A stretch of DNA of 64,000 bases, from positions 62,001-126,000 of the forward strand of contig NZ_BOQL01000024.1 of NCBI RefSeq assembly GCF_018332655.1. The letters are read 5' to 3'. The translations under genes and the position numbers were made by a program. The stretch is from Actinoplanes auranticolor (lineage in GTDB: Bacteria > Actinomycetota > Actinomycetes > Mycobacteriales > Micromonosporaceae). Shown in pieces: positions 15,126-24,183 of this stretch (positions are counted from its first letter, which is position 1; every line of letters begins with the position of its first letter). The notes beneath the pieces are model-generated. The model searched no databases, was not told where the DNA came from, and saw only the letters and a list, made by a program, of their open reading frames with translations.

Positions 15126-18056
15126 TCAGCCGTTCGGGAAGAGGCGGGCGAAGTCCGCGTAGCCGGTGGCCACGTCGACCTGGGCCCAGAATCGGTGGTA
15201 GTTGAAGGTCGGGGCCGGGCCACCGTTGAGGTAGGCCTCGAGCTTCGGGTAGTCCGGGTCGTTCTTGTAGAAGGACCGGATGTCCAGGAAGGACACGCCC
15301 GGCTTGATCTCGTCGCCGTTCGGCATCTTGCCGCTCCAGCCCGGCGGGATGTAGATGCCCTGACCGGTGGCCGCGTCGTAGCGGTCGTCCATCCGGTTGT
15401 AGTCGGCCCGGGTCTCGGCGACCGAGACACCCTTCGGGTCCTTGTACGCCCAGATCGCGTCCAGCAGGCCCTTGGCGGCCGCCTTGGCCTCGGCGTTGCC
15501 CGACTTGGCGGCGTAGTAGGTGAGCAGCTTGGCGTACGAGCCGGCCACACCGAGGTCCTGGCCGTAGCTGGTGACCTCGACGTGCAGGTTGGTGTTGGCG
15601 GCCGGGCTGGCCGCGTTCCAGGTGGCCGGCGCGCCGGTCCACTCCATGTCCGACGGGATCCGGAAGCTGGTCGCCGTCAGGGTGGTGTGCGACAGCGCCC
15701 ACGGCACCCACTTGTCCAGGACCGCCTTGGCCTTGGCGTTGCCGGTCAGGTAGTAGTACTCCGCCAGCCGCTCCAGCGACCAGGTCTGCATGCCGAACCA
15801 GCGGTTCGACGGCGGGTCCTCGTACACCGGGGCCTCGACGTAGGCCAGGTCGTAGAAGGTCGGCGTGCCGGCCGGCGGCGCCGAGTAGTTGCCGTTCCAG
15901 TTGTTCGTCGCACCGCCGGCGATGGCACCCTCGGACGACTGCAGCCACTGGTAGAACTCGACCTGCCGGTTGAGGCTGGCCGCCCAGTCCGCCTTGGCGG
16001 TCGGTGACTTCGGGGTGAACGCCGTGTTGTTGGACAGCACCCACGCGGCCATCGGGTTCTGGTAGCCGAAGTGGTTGTGGCTGGAACCGATGCGCCAGGC
16101 CCAGCCGGCCGAGGTGTCGGTCGCGCCGCCCCACGCGTAGTACCAGGACATCAGGTTGTTCGAGCTGTTCTTGCCCGAGCCGGCCGGGCAGGACTTCGAG
16201 GTGCAGCCCGGCGTCTTGAAGTACTTGTCGTAGAACGAGTACCGCAGGTAGTCACCCATCTTGGCGGCGTTGGCCACCGCGGTGGAGACCTGCGCCTGCT
16301 TGCCCTGCTCGGTCGCCCAGGTCAGCGCCCAGTAGGCGGCCTGCACGGCACGGGCGTCGGCGTCCGGCGCATTGGTGTACTTCCACTGCTTGGCCGGGGC
16401 GTTGGTGTCCTTGGTGAACAGGTCCAGGTAACCGTTGGGGCCACCGTGCTTGAACGTGTCGCAGGACGGCTGCGGCACGGTCTCGAAGGTGGACTCCTGC
16501 GGGCCCCGCTGGAACGTGTTGATGTAGACGTTCTTGCTGGTGCCGTCACCGCAGCGGCCGAAGCCGTAGACGTTGTCGACGTCTAGCAGCCAGTGCATGC
16601 CGTAGATGTCGGAGGTGCCGTACGCGGCCTTCAGCTCATTGGCCAGCGGGTCGCTGCCGACCGTGACGCTGGGCTCCAGCTGCGACGGGTACTGCGACGG
16701 CAGCGGGTACTCCGATGCGTACGTGGCCGGCTTGCTGGGGTCGTACTTGTCGTTGGTGGGCTGGTCGGCGTGCGACGGGATGATGTACTTCTCCATCGTC
16801 GTCCACGCCGCGTTGAACGGCGCCCAGTCACCGCTGACGCGGCCCTGCTGCGCCTCCAGCCACAGCCAGTAGCTGAACGCCTCCGAGGTGGTCTCGTGAC
16901 CGTGGTCGGGCGCCTCGTCGATCAGCGTCTCGATCGAGTGGTACGGCACGCCGTCCGGGCTGAAGTAGCCGTTGGCCGGGTTCTTGATGTCGCTGTAGAG
17001 CTGCGCGAACCGGGCCTGGGCGTCGCCCGCGCGGGCCACCGTCACCGCGACACCGGCGGCCGTGTGGCCGGTCGCGGTGGCCGAGATGGTGGCGGTCGAG
17101 TTGAGAGCCGCTGCGGCGGTCGCCGCGACGGTCACGGTCTGCGCCGTGTTCCAGTTCGCCGGGGTGAACGTCAGCGACGCGGGCGTCGCCGACACCGTGG
17201 TGGCTCCGGTGGTGCGGGCGATCGCCACGGTCGTGTCGGCCGTCGGCGCCTTGGAGAGGGCCACCTTGAAGGTCGCGGTCTCACCGGGAGCGACGGTCAG
17301 CGAGGTCGCGTCGGCGACGACCGCCGGCGAGGTCGAGGGGTCGACGAACACCGGCACGTCGGCCGTCGCGCTCTTCGCCCCCGTCGAGTCGAAGGAGATG
17401 GCCTGCAGGCGGTAGGCCGCCGTCTGGGACGGGACGCTGTCCCAGGTGTACGCGTACGGGGCGGTGGTGTCGGTGCTCAGCAGCAGGCCGTCGTGGTAGA
17501 ACTCGACCTTGCTGATGGTCCGGCCGCTCGTCGCCGTGGCGGTCGCCGCGATCGGGATCGAGGCCGGCGCGGTGAACCGGGTGTTGGCCGCCGGGCTGCT
17601 GATCGACACCGTCGGTACGGCGGCGGTCTGGTTGCAGGCGGTGCCGTTGAGGGTGAACGCCGTCGGGACCGGGTTGGCCGAGCCGAAGGTGCCGTTGAAA
17701 CCCGTGCTGACCGAGGCGCCGGTGCCCAGCGTGCCGTTCCACGCCACGTTGGAGACCGTCACGTGCTGGCCGCTCTGTGCGTACGTGCCGCTCCAGCCCT
17801 GGCTGACCTTCTGCGCCGCGTCCGGGAAGTCGTACTCCAGCTTCCAGCTGCTCAGCGGGTCACCGGAGTTGGTGATGGCGATGTCACCGGTGAAGCCGCC
17901 GCTCCATTGGCTCTGGACACGGTAGACGACCGTGCAGCCGGCGGCCGCTTGCGCGGGCGACGACCCGGCGACGACCAGGCCGGCGGCGAGTAACACCGCA
18001 GCCGAGGCCGCTAGACCGCGTCGATAACGCGATCGGGTGGACAGGGGGGATCTCAT
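15126..18056 (-). CDS. GH48 processive cellulase with N-terminal CBM2 and Ig-like domains
   Basis: A 976-residue secreted enzyme. A signal peptide (about residues 1-38, ending AQA) is followed by CBM2 (about 39-142: [30 protein letters not shown]). Next come an Ig-like Big domain (about 147-238: [34 protein letters not shown]) and a second beta-sandwich (about 245-341). The GH48 domain runs to the C-terminus, with [18 protein letters not shown] containing the catalytic glutamate region. GH48 enzymes act processively from the reducing end of cellulose. ATG at 18056 after AGGAAGGA, 28 bases behind the GH74 stop. Confidence 0.93.
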   Translation of the reverse strand: MRSPLSTRSRYRRGLAASAAVLLAAGLVVAGSSPAQAAAGCTVVYRVQSQWSGGFTGDIAITNSGDPLSSWKLEYDFPDAAQKVSQGWSGTYAQSGQHVTVSNVAWNGTLGTGASVSTGFNGTFGSANPVPTAFTLNGTACNQTAAVPTVSISSPAANTRFTAPASIPIAATATATSGRTISKVEFYHDGLLLSTDTTAPYAYTWDSVPSQTAAYRLQAISFDSTGAKSATADVPVFVDPSTSPAVVADATSLTVAPGETATFKVALSKAPTADTTVAIARTTGATTVSATPASLTFTPANWNTAQTVTVAATAAAALNSTATISATATGHTAAGVAVTVARAGDAQARFAQLYSDIKNPANGYFSPDGVPYHSIETLIDEAPDHGHETTSEAFSYWLWLEAQQGRVSGDWAPFNAAWTTMEKYIIPSHADQPTNDKYDPSKPATYASEYPLPSQYPSQLEPSVTVGSDPLANELKAAYGTSDIYGMHWLLDVDNVYGFGRCGDGTSKNVYINTFQRGPQESTFETVPQPSCDTFKHGGPNGYLDLFTKDTNAPAKQWKYTNAPDADARAVQAAYWALTWATEQGKQAQVSTAVANAAKMGDYLRYSFYDKYFKTPGCTSKSCPAGSGKNSSNNLMSWYYAWGGATDTSAGWAWRIGSSHNHFGYQNPMAAWVLSNNTAFTPKSPTAKADWAASLNRQVEFYQWLQSSEGAIAGGATNNWNGNYSAPPAGTPTFYDLAYVEAPVYEDPPSNRWFGMQTWSLERLAEYYYLTGNAKAKAVLDKWVPWALSHTTLTATSFRIPSDMEWTGAPATWNAASPAANTNLHVEVTSYGQDLGVAGSYAKLLTYYAAKSGNAEAKAAAKGLLDAIWAYKDPKGVSVAETRADYNRMDDRYDAATGQGIYIPPGWSGKMPNGDEIKPGVSFLDIRSFYKNDPDYPKLEAYLNGGPAPTFNYHRFWAQVDVATGYADFARLFPNG

Positions 18057-18084
18057 CGCGGGTCCTTCCTGGGGGTGGGGCGGG

Positions 18085-20733
18085 TCATGACGTGGCCGCA
18101 CAGGTGATCGGCGACGGAAGGGGGTTGGTGCCGGTGGTGGTGGCGAGGAAGCCGAACGTGGTGGTCGCGTTCGCGGCCAGCGCGCCGTTCCAGCCGGCGT
18201 CGCGCACGGTCACGGCCGTGCCGGTCTGACCGCCGGTGCCGCCCCAGACCTGCGACACGACCTGGCCGGAGGAGTAGTTCCAGCCGACGGACCAGTTCTT
18301 GGTGGGCGTGCTGCCGCTGTTTCTGACCGTCACCTCGCCTTGGAAGCCACCGCCCCACGAGCCGGTGATCTTGTAAGTGGCGGCGCAACCGGAGGCAGGC
18401 GGCGGCGTGGACGGCGGCGGGCTTGCCGAAGCCGAGGCGGACGGGGTCACCGGCGGTGGCGTGGACCCGCCGGTGCGGTCGGCGTAGAGGATGCCGCGGC
18501 CGTTGGTGCCGAGGTAGACCCGGCCGTACACCCGGGGGTCACCGGCCAGCGCCTCGCCCGCGTTGCCGTACTGGTGGGCGTCGTCGTTGATCCGGACCCA
18601 GGCCGAGCCGCCGTCGTCGGAGCGGAACACCCCGGCCACGCCGCCGACCGTGCCGATCGTGAAGAGCGCGGGGTACCCGGCGCCCGGTGCGGCCTTGCCG
18701 GTGGAGACGTTGATCGCCTTGCTGACGCCCGCCACCGCCGTGAACGTCGTCCCGGCGTCGGTGGAGTGCAGCAGGCCCGTCTCGCCGGCCAGCCACACAT
18801 CTCCGCTACGCCCGGCGACGGTGTGCAGCTTGACGTTCCCGCTGGCCGGTACGGTGGCCGCCGAGGCGGTGAAGGTGGCGCCGCCGTCCTTGCTGACGTA
18901 GACCTTGCCGGCCGCGTACCCGTAGAAGCTCTTCGGGTCGGCCCGGTCGCTGACGATCTCGGCGCCGGCCGGGATGCCGGTGGACGCGGTCCAGGAGCTG
19001 CCGCGGGTGGTCGAGTAGTGCACGCCGGCCCCGGCCGGAGCCCAGACCACGGCGTTGGCGTCGGCCCCCACGGCCACCTTGCCACCGCCGGTGACGCCCG
19101 CCGGTTCCTGGCCGTTGTACCAGGTCTTGCCCCCGTCGTTGGAGACGCCGAGGTGCGGCGCCGCGTCGGCGTTGCCGGCCCGGACGAAGAAGGCCGGGCT
19201 CAGCTCGGCGAAGTCCAGGCTGGTGTTGCTGCCCAGGCTCGGGGTGTCGTGGAAGCTCGCCGGCACGGTGTCCAGGTCGGCGTGGTGGAATCCGCCGATG
19301 TCACCGAGCGCGCTGACCAGCGGCGCCCCGGACGGCGGGCTGGCCAGGTCGAGCACCGCGGTCTCCTCGAGACCCTCGGCCATCGGCCGGATGGTGAACG
19401 TGGTGTTCCGGTCCCAGTTGGTCAGCTGGGTGGTGCCGTAGACGGTGGCACCGGTGCCGTAGAGCAGCCGGTCGGAGTCCAGCGGGTCGATCTCGACCGA
19501 CTCGTTCATCCAGCCGAGCTTGGGCGTGGCCTCGGGCGGCTGCGGGCTGGCGTTGAAATCCAGCCACGGGTTGGCCGAGATGTCCATGGTGTAGCGCTTG
19601 GACTGGCTCGGATAGCTGGTGAAGTCCCAGATCCGGGTCCAGGTGGCGCCACTGTCGGTGCTGCGGAAGAAGATCGCGTCCGGCCACCAGGAGATCTGGG
19701 TGGCGACCATCAGCGTGCCGGGCCGCTGCCGGTCGACGGTCAGGCCGGAGTAGCCGAAGTAGAGGTCGTCACCGGCGCTGAGCTTGACCGGGCTGACGTC
19801 GGTCCACTCCCCCGTCACCGTGTTGAGCCGCGAGACCTGTCCCTTGCCACCCTCGTACGGGCCGCCGGTGTCGCTGGTGGCCACGTAGAGGTAGTGGTTG
19901 ACCGAGTCCAGGACCCCCTTGTGCGGGATGTAGCCGGTGGGTTGCCCGGGGACCCGCGCCCAGGTGGCCCCGCCGTCGGTGGAGCGGTAGACGGGGTTCT
20001 CCTTGTCCGCCACGCCGACGTAGACGTCGCGGCTGACGTCGTCGAACGTGACCCAGGTCAGGCCCTGGTTCTGGCTCAGGTAGCCGTTGGCGTCGGCCGG
20101 GTCCTGCACGTAGTTGCCGGCGTTCGGGAACGCGGTGACCTTGGCCCAGGTGACGCCGTGGTCGGTGCTGCGCCAGAGGCCGTTGCCGCCCTCGGCGGCG
20201 TAGTAGACGCGGCTGTGGTCGTGCGGGTCGATGGCCAGCCGCTCGCCCATGCCGCGGCCCGGCATGTTGCCACCGTTCTTGAACGGCAGCGTGGTGATCT
20301 GCCAGGTGGCGCCGCGGTCGGCCGAGCGCAGGATCGCGCCGTTGTTCGGATCCCAGCTGTTGGTGTACATGCCGACGGCCGCATAGACCCGGTCAGGATC
20401 GACCGGGTCCGTCGCGATGCTCGTGACGCCGTTGTAGCCCCAGTTCTCCTGGCCCACCCAGTCCAGGAGCGGCACCCAGTTCTGCCCGGCCTGGTTCCAC
20501 CGGTACGCGCCGCCGATGTCGGTGCGCGCGTAGATCAGGTTCTTCTCGGTGCGGTTGAAGATCAGGCCCGGCACGAAGCCGCCGCCGTCGATCCGGACGT
20601 TCTTCCAGCTGTACGCGTCGACAGCGACGGCCGCGGTGGCCGGCCGGGGCCGGTCGGCCGCGGTGGCCACGAAGCTCGTCACGCCGATGAGCAGCGCGGC
20701 GGCGGCCACCGTGGTGAATCTGCGTCGTCGCAA
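18085..20733 (-). CDS. GH74 xyloglucanase with C-terminal CBM2
   Basis: A secreted enzyme of about 882 residues. A signal peptide ([19 protein letters not shown]) precedes a two-propeller GH74 domain rich in sialidase-like blocks ([38 protein letters not shown]). A conserved aspartate lies in [11 protein letters not shown] (residue 72) and a second in [14 protein letters not shown] Pro/Ser linker and CBM2 ([19 protein letters not shown]) end the protein. The TTG at 20733 is preferred because AGAGGAA precedes it; an in-frame ATG at 20778 lacks a ribosome binding site and would lie beside the operator. It leads the GH74-GH48-LPMO operon. Confidence 0.9.
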   Translation of the reverse strand: MRRRRFTTVAAAALLIGVTSFVATAADRPRPATAAVAVDAYSWKNVRIDGGGFVPGLIFNRTEKNLIYARTDIGGAYRWNQAGQNWVPLLDWVGQENWGYNGVTSIATDPVDPDRVYAAVGMYTNSWDPNNGAILRSADRGATWQITTLPFKNGGNMPGRGMGERLAIDPHDHSRVYYAAEGGNGLWRSTDHGVTWAKVTAFPNAGNYVQDPADANGYLSQNQGLTWVTFDDVSRDVYVGVADKENPVYRSTDGGATWARVPGQPTGYIPHKGVLDSVNHYLYVATSDTGGPYEGGKGQVSRLNTVTGEWTDVSPVKLSAGDDLYFGYSGLTVDRQRPGTLMVATQISWWPDAIFFRSTDSGATWTRIWDFTSYPSQSKRYTMDISANPWLDFNASPQPPEATPKLGWMNESVEIDPLDSDRLLYGTGATVYGTTQLTNWDRNTTFTIRPMAEGLEETAVLDLASPPSGAPLVSALGDIGGFHHADLDTVPASFHDTPSLGSNTSLDFAELSPAFFVRAGNADAAPHLGVSNDGGKTWYNGQEPAGVTGGGKVAVGADANAVVWAPAGAGVHYSTTRGSSWTASTGIPAGAEIVSDRADPKSFYGYAAGKVYVSKDGGATFTASAATVPASGNVKLHTVAGRSGDVWLAGETGLLHSTDAGTTFTAVAGVSKAINVSTGKAAPGAGYPALFTIGTVGGVAGVFRSDDGGSAWVRINDDAHQYGNAGEALAGDPRVYGRVYLGTNGRGILYADRTGGSTPPPVTPSASASASPPPSTPPPASGCAATYKITGSWGGGFQGEVTVRNSGSTPTKNWSVGWNYSSGQVVSQVWGGTGGQTGTAVTVRDAGWNGALAANATTTFGFLATTTGTNPLPSPITCAATS

Positions 20734-20791
20734 AGGGGTTCCTCTCCGGGCACGGCTGGGACGCCGCGGATGCGCCATCGACGGTCATGAA

Positions 20792-20809
20792 CATGGGAGC
20801 GCTCCCATG
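20792..20809. promoter_or_regulatory. CebR/CelR-type operator, perfect palindrome
   Basis: CATGGGAGCGCTCCCATG is a perfect 18-bp palindrome containing TGGGAGCGCTCCCA, the exact binding sequence known for the cellobiose-responsive LacI-family repressors CebR/CelR in other actinobacteria. It lies immediately downstream of a candidate promoter for the GH74-GH48-LPMO operon, where a bound repressor would block transcription. The repressor gene is not in this window. Confidence 0.88.
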
Positions 20810-20838
20810 AATGTGGGCCGTTGACATTTCGTTGTCAA
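20810..20838 (-). promoter_or_regulatory. Candidate sigma-70-type promoter of the GH74-GH48-LPMO operon
   Basis: On the minus strand TTGACA (20838-20833) and CACATT (20815-20810) are separated by 17 bases, directly upstream of the CebR-type palindrome. A second TTGACA faces the other way at 20821-20826, forming an inverted repeat of two -35-like boxes. Confidence 0.5.
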
Positions 20839-20885
20839 GAGCCGGAAACAAATGACCCTTCGGTCACGCCATGGTTTCCGCCGTG

Positions 20886-20915
20886 TTGACAAGCACTGAA
20901 CCGAGTAGGTAGGAA
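20886..20915 (+). promoter_or_regulatory. Candidate promoter of the GH5 mannanase gene
   Basis: TTGACA at 20886-20891 and TAGGAA at 20910-20915 with an 18-base spacer, 20 bases before the second CebR-type site and 50 before the start codon. Confidence 0.5.
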
Positions 20916-20934
20916 GATGTCGGTCGATCGATCG

Positions 20935-20948
20935 TGGGAGCGCTTCCG
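20935..20948. promoter_or_regulatory. CebR/CelR-type operator, imperfect copy before the mannanase gene
   Basis: TGGGAGCGCTTCCG matches the consensus TGGGAGCGCTCCCA at 12 of 14 positions and lies between the candidate promoter and the start codon of the GH5 gene. This places the divergent mannanase under the same likely control as the cellulase operon, perhaps with weaker binding. Confidence 0.75.
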
Positions 20949-20966
20949 ACATCGATGGAGGACCAT

Positions 20967-22361
20967 ATGAGACCCAGATCCACGCGACGCAGACTTCTCG
21001 GCGGCCTGGCCGCCTTCCTCATCGCGGTGACCGGCCTGGTCACCGTGGCGGCCCAGCCCGCGCAGGCCGCGGCCGGCTTCACCGTCAGCGGCAGCCGCAT
21101 CCTGGACGCCAACGGCAACACGTTCGTCATGCGCGGCGTCAACCACGCCCACACCTGGTACCAGGACCGCACCCCGCAGGCGCTGGCCGACATCAAGGCC
21201 CTCGGCGCCAACACGGTGCGGGTCGTGCTCGGCAGCGGGCAGCGCTGGGGACCTGACAACGCTGCCAACGTCTCCGCCGTGATCACCCAGTGCAAGGCGA
21301 ACCGGCTGATCTGCGTGCTGGAGGTGCACGACACCACCGGGTACGGCGAGCAGGCCGGCGCCGCGACCCTGGCCCAGGCGGTCGACTACTGGATCAGCAT
21401 CAAGAGCGCGCTCGCCGGCCAGGAGCGCTACGTCATCCTCAACATCGGCAACGAGCCGTACGGCAACACCAACGCCGCCGGCTGGGTCGCCGACACCAAG
21501 GACGCGATCGTCCGGCTGCGCGCCGCCGGCTTCGAGCACTCGATCATGGTGGACGCCCCGAACTGGGGCCAGGACTGGTCCTTCACCATGCGCGACAACG
21601 CGGCCTCGGTGTTCGCCGCCGACCCGCAGCGCAACACCATCTTCTCGGTCCACATGTACGGCGTCTTCGACACCGCCGCCGAGATCAACGACTACCTGGG
21701 CCGGTTCATCACCGCCGGGCTGCCCATCGTGGTCGGCGAGTTCGGCCACAACCACTCCGACGGCGACCCGGACGAGGACACCATCCTGGCCACCGCCCAG
21801 GCCCGCGGCATCGGCTATCTGGGCTGGTCGTGGAGCGGCAACGGCGGCGGCGTGGAGTACCTGGACATGGTCACCGGCTTCAACGCCGCGGCGCTGACCT
21901 CGTGGGGCCAGCGGCTGTTCAACGGCGCCAACGGCATCAAGGCGACCTCCCGGGAGGCGTCGGTCTTCGGCGGCGTGCAGCCCACGACCCCGGCGACCTC
22001 ACCGCCGACCTCACCGCCGGTCTCGCCCACTCCCAGCGCGTCGACCCCGCCGCCCACGGGCAAGGCGTGCACGGCCACCTACACGGTCGGCGGCCAGTGG
22101 GGCGGCGGCTTCCAGGGCGCGGTCACCGTCAAGGCCGGCAACGCCGCGATCGCCTCGTGGACGGTGACGTGGACCTGGCCCAGCGGCCAGCGCTTCACCA
22201 ACACCTGGAACGCCACGGTCACCACCTCCGGTGACGCGGTGACCGCCCGCAACGCCCCGTACAACGGTGCGCTGGCGGCCGGCGCGAGCACCAGCTGGGG
22301 CTTCACCGCCAGCTCCACCGGGACCAACACCGCGCCGACCGTCACCTGCGCGGCTGCCTGA
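20967..22361 (+). CDS. GH5 (subfamily 8-like) endo-beta-1,4-mannanase with C-terminal CBM2
   Basis: A 464-residue secreted enzyme. A twin-Arg-containing signal (RRRLLGGLAAFLIAVTG, cleavage near AQAAA at 35) precedes a GH5 TIM barrel with RGVNHAHTWYQ, the acid/base Glu163 in NIGNEPYGN and the nucleophile Glu258 in IVVGEFGHNHSDGD. The motifs RGVNHAHTW, YWISIKSAL and FSVHMYG follow GH5_8 bacterial mannanases more closely than cellulases. A Pro/Thr/Ser linker (about 345-370) and CBM2 (ACTATYTVGGQWGGGFQG) complete it. ATG at 20967 after TGGAGGACC. Divergent from the GH74 operon. Cellulase activity is the alternative reading. Confidence 0.88.
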   Translation: MRPRSTRRRLLGGLAAFLIAVTGLVTVAAQPAQAAAGFTVSGSRILDANGNTFVMRGVNHAHTWYQDRTPQALADIKALGANTVRVVLGSGQRWGPDNAANVSAVITQCKANRLICVLEVHDTTGYGEQAGAATLAQAVDYWISIKSALAGQERYVILNIGNEPYGNTNAAGWVADTKDAIVRLRAAGFEHSIMVDAPNWGQDWSFTMRDNAASVFAADPQRNTIFSVHMYGVFDTAAEINDYLGRFITAGLPIVVGEFGHNHSDGDPDEDTILATAQARGIGYLGWSWSGNGGGVEYLDMVTGFNAAALTSWGQRLFNGANGIKATSREASVFGGVQPTTPATSPPTSPPVSPTPSASTPPPTGKACTATYTVGGQWGGGFQGAVTVKAGNAAIASWTVTWTWPSGQRFTNTWNATVTTSGDAVTARNAPYNGALAAGASTSWGFTASSTGTNTAPTVTCAAA

Positions 22362-22451
22362 CCCCGGCCGGCACCGCCGTTCCCTGACCGCACCAGTCAC
22401 CACCGCCGCCTGCGCGGCCGCCTGACGCCCCGTGCCAACCGGGGTTCCCAC

Positions 22452-22486
22452 AGCGGCCCGGTCCGTCACCCCCGGACCGGGCCGCT
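22452..22486. terminator. Intrinsic terminator after the mannanase gene
   Basis: AGCGGCCCGGTCCG at 22452-22465 pairs perfectly with CGGACCGGGCCGCT at 22473-22486 around a 7-base loop. It lies between the convergent mannanase and sigma-partner genes. Confidence 0.8.
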
Positions 22487-22592
22487 CCTCGTTCGACCAC
22501 CCCCGCCACGGACGTGCCGCCGGCCATACGGCCACTGTTCCGGACCTGTACGCCATGGGATTTCGCAGTGTCCTCACGCTGGAGGAAGGCGG

Positions 22593-23414
22593 TCACTGCT
22601 GCGGCGTGAAGTTCCCGCTCACCTTCGCGTCCTTGCCGTCCCCGGTGACCTTCGCCCGGTAGCTGTCGGCCGTCGGGGGCCGCTTGCCGGCGGCGTGGTT
22701 GAACTGCCCCGCGAACGTGTACTTGCCCGGCGCGAGCGTGGCGCCCGGCCGCAGCGTGAAGCGGAAGACCAGGTGCTTGCTGGTGCGGTTGATGCTGATC
22801 GTCAGCAGCTCGGTGGAGACCGTGGTCCACTTGCCGGTCTCGGCGACGCCCGGGGTGAGCGCGACCTCCACGGTCACGTCCAGGGCGGTCAGCTTGCGGG
22901 CCGACTCCAGCGTCACGCTGTCCTGCGACCAGCCGTCGCTGGTGTTCGGGTCGAGCTGGCCGGTGGAGCTGAGGTAACCGTCGCGGTCGGTCTCGGCCGG
23001 GCGGCTGGACGGCGTGGCCGGGGTGGTCGACGCCGGGGACGACGTGCCCGTGGTGGTACGGGGTGGTTTGGGCGCCGTCGACGTCGCGGTCGCGGTGGAC
23101 GGCTTGGGCGCGCTCGTGGTGGCCGGCGCCGGAGTCGTGGCCGGTACGGCCGAAGGGGCCGCCACCGGGGCGTCGTCCACCTCAGGCTCCCGGCTGCTCA
23201 GCCGTACCCCCGCGACGGCCAGCACCAGCACCACCGCCACGGCCAGCGCCGCCGCGGCCGGACGCACCAGCGCGAACAGCCGGTCGATCGGGCGGCGGGC
23301 GTACGCGGCGCGGCCCTGGGCTATCCGGTCCAGCATCGCCTGCCGGTCCGGCCGGTGCCGGTCGGCCTCCTCGCGCAGTGCCGTGCGGAGGTCACGCTCG
23401 TCGTGCTGACGCAC
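22593..23414 (-). CDS. Single-pass membrane protein coupled to an ECF sigma factor (possible anti-sigma/sensor)
   Basis: A 273-residue protein. A cytoplasmic N-terminus (RQHDERDLRTALREEADRH, LDRIAQGRAAYARRP) is followed by one hydrophobic segment (about residues 48-72), a Thr/Pro/Ala-rich extracytoplasmic stalk and a C-terminal beta-rich domain (KWTTVSTELLTISINRTSK, FRFTLRPGATLAPGKYTFAGQF). The start overlaps the sigma gene by 23 bases. Like the protein at 4788-6098 it has sigma-partner topology without a recognisable ZAS motif, so an anti-sigma role is inferred from context only. Confidence 0.72.
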   Translation of the reverse strand: MRQHDERDLRTALREEADRHRPDRQAMLDRIAQGRAAYARRPIDRLFALVRPAAAALAVAVVLVLAVAGVRLSSREPEVDDAPVAAPSAVPATTPAPATTSAPKPSTATATSTAPKPPRTTTGTSSPASTTPATPSSRPAETDRDGYLSSTGQLDPNTSDGWSQDSVTLESARKLTALDVTVEVALTPGVAETGKWTTVSTELLTISINRTSKHLVFRFTLRPGATLAPGKYTFAGQFNHAAGKRPPTADSYRAKVTGDGKDAKVSGNFTPQQ

Positions 23415-23925
23415 TCAGTCCTCCCGTCGTCACTGGCAGATCCTTCAGGTACTGGCTGAGCTGGGCCGCTCCCCGCGACGTCAGGCTCTTGACCGCGCCG
23501 ACCGAGATGCCGAGGATCTCGGCGACCTCACGCTCCGGCACGTCGAACGCGTACCGCAGCACGACGCACTCGCGGCGGCGCAGGGGCAGGTGCCGCAGGG
23601 CGGCCCGCACGTCGAGCACCGCGGGGGTGTCCGGTTCCGCCCGGTCCCGGCGCAGCAGGCCGAGCCCGAGCAGCCCCAGCCGCTCCCGGCTCTGCCGCTT
23701 GATCCACTGCCGGGCCAGGTTGGCCAGGATGCCCCGGGCGTACGCGATCGGGCTGTCCGCCGCCTGGACCCGCTCCCAGTGCCGCCACACCTCGACGAAC
23801 GCGTCCGCGGCCAGGTCGTCGGCCACGCCGGACTCCCCCGTCACGAGGTACGCCAGCCGTGAGAGGTCCGCGTGGTGCTGCTCGAAGAAGCGCCGGAAGG
23901 CACGCTCGTCGTCCAGGTCCGTCAC
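23392..23925 (-). CDS. ECF RNA polymerase sigma factor
   Basis: A 177-residue sigma-70 family protein. Region 2 is RAFRRFFEQHHADLSRLAYLVTG, DDLAADAFVEVWRHW, YARGILANLARQWIKR. Region 4 is LRHLPLRRRECVVLRYAFDVPEREVAEILGIS, GAVKSLTSRGAAQLSQYL. The GTG at 23925 is preferred because AAAGGA sits five bases upstream; an ATG 18 bases earlier lacks a ribosome binding site. It overlaps the downstream membrane protein gene by 23 bases, forming a sigma/partner unit parallel to the one at 4.3-6.1 kb. Confidence 0.88.
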   Translation of the reverse strand: MTDLDDERAFRRFFEQHHADLSRLAYLVTGESGVADDLAADAFVEVWRHWERVQAADSPIAYARGILANLARQWIKRQSRERLGLLGLGLLRRDRAEPDTPAVLDVRAALRHLPLRRRECVVLRYAFDVPEREVAEILGISVGAVKSLTSRGAAQLSQYLKDLPVTTGGLSASARRA

Positions 23926-24059
23926 ACGTTCCTTTCCGGTCATCGGTGCGGGTGGAGGCCGGCTGCCCCGGCTGTGGGGGTAAACGGAACCGGAGCAGCC
24001 GGGGTTCAGTGGATCGACACGAAATACTCCGAGGTACGGGGGACGGCGTCAAGAAACCC

Positions 24060-24101
24060 GCGAGGAGGCCGGGTGAGGTCCTGATGGAACGGCCTCCTCG
24101 C
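24060..24101. terminator. Inverted repeat after the GH42 operon
   Basis: GCGAGGAGGCCG at 24060-24071 and CGGCCTCCTCGC at 24090-24101 form a perfect 12-bp stem with an 18-base loop, about 80 bases past the GH42 stop. It is a likely terminator of the minus-strand transporter/GH42 unit. The remaining sequence between 23944 and 24183 shows no gene. Confidence 0.55.
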
Positions 24102-24183
24102 AGGTCACTTGCCCCCTAGTGGGCGCACGGCGGCAAAAGGTTGCCGGCCCCGGCGAAGTTTTTTCTCCCGCGGCATCCGTCGC

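Noticed and set aside
16593..17993. Long Arg/Gly/Val-rich open frames opposite the GH48, GH74 and importer genes
   Set aside because: Typical antisense shadows of high-GC genes: no domains and skewed composition, and the opposite strand has clear homology.
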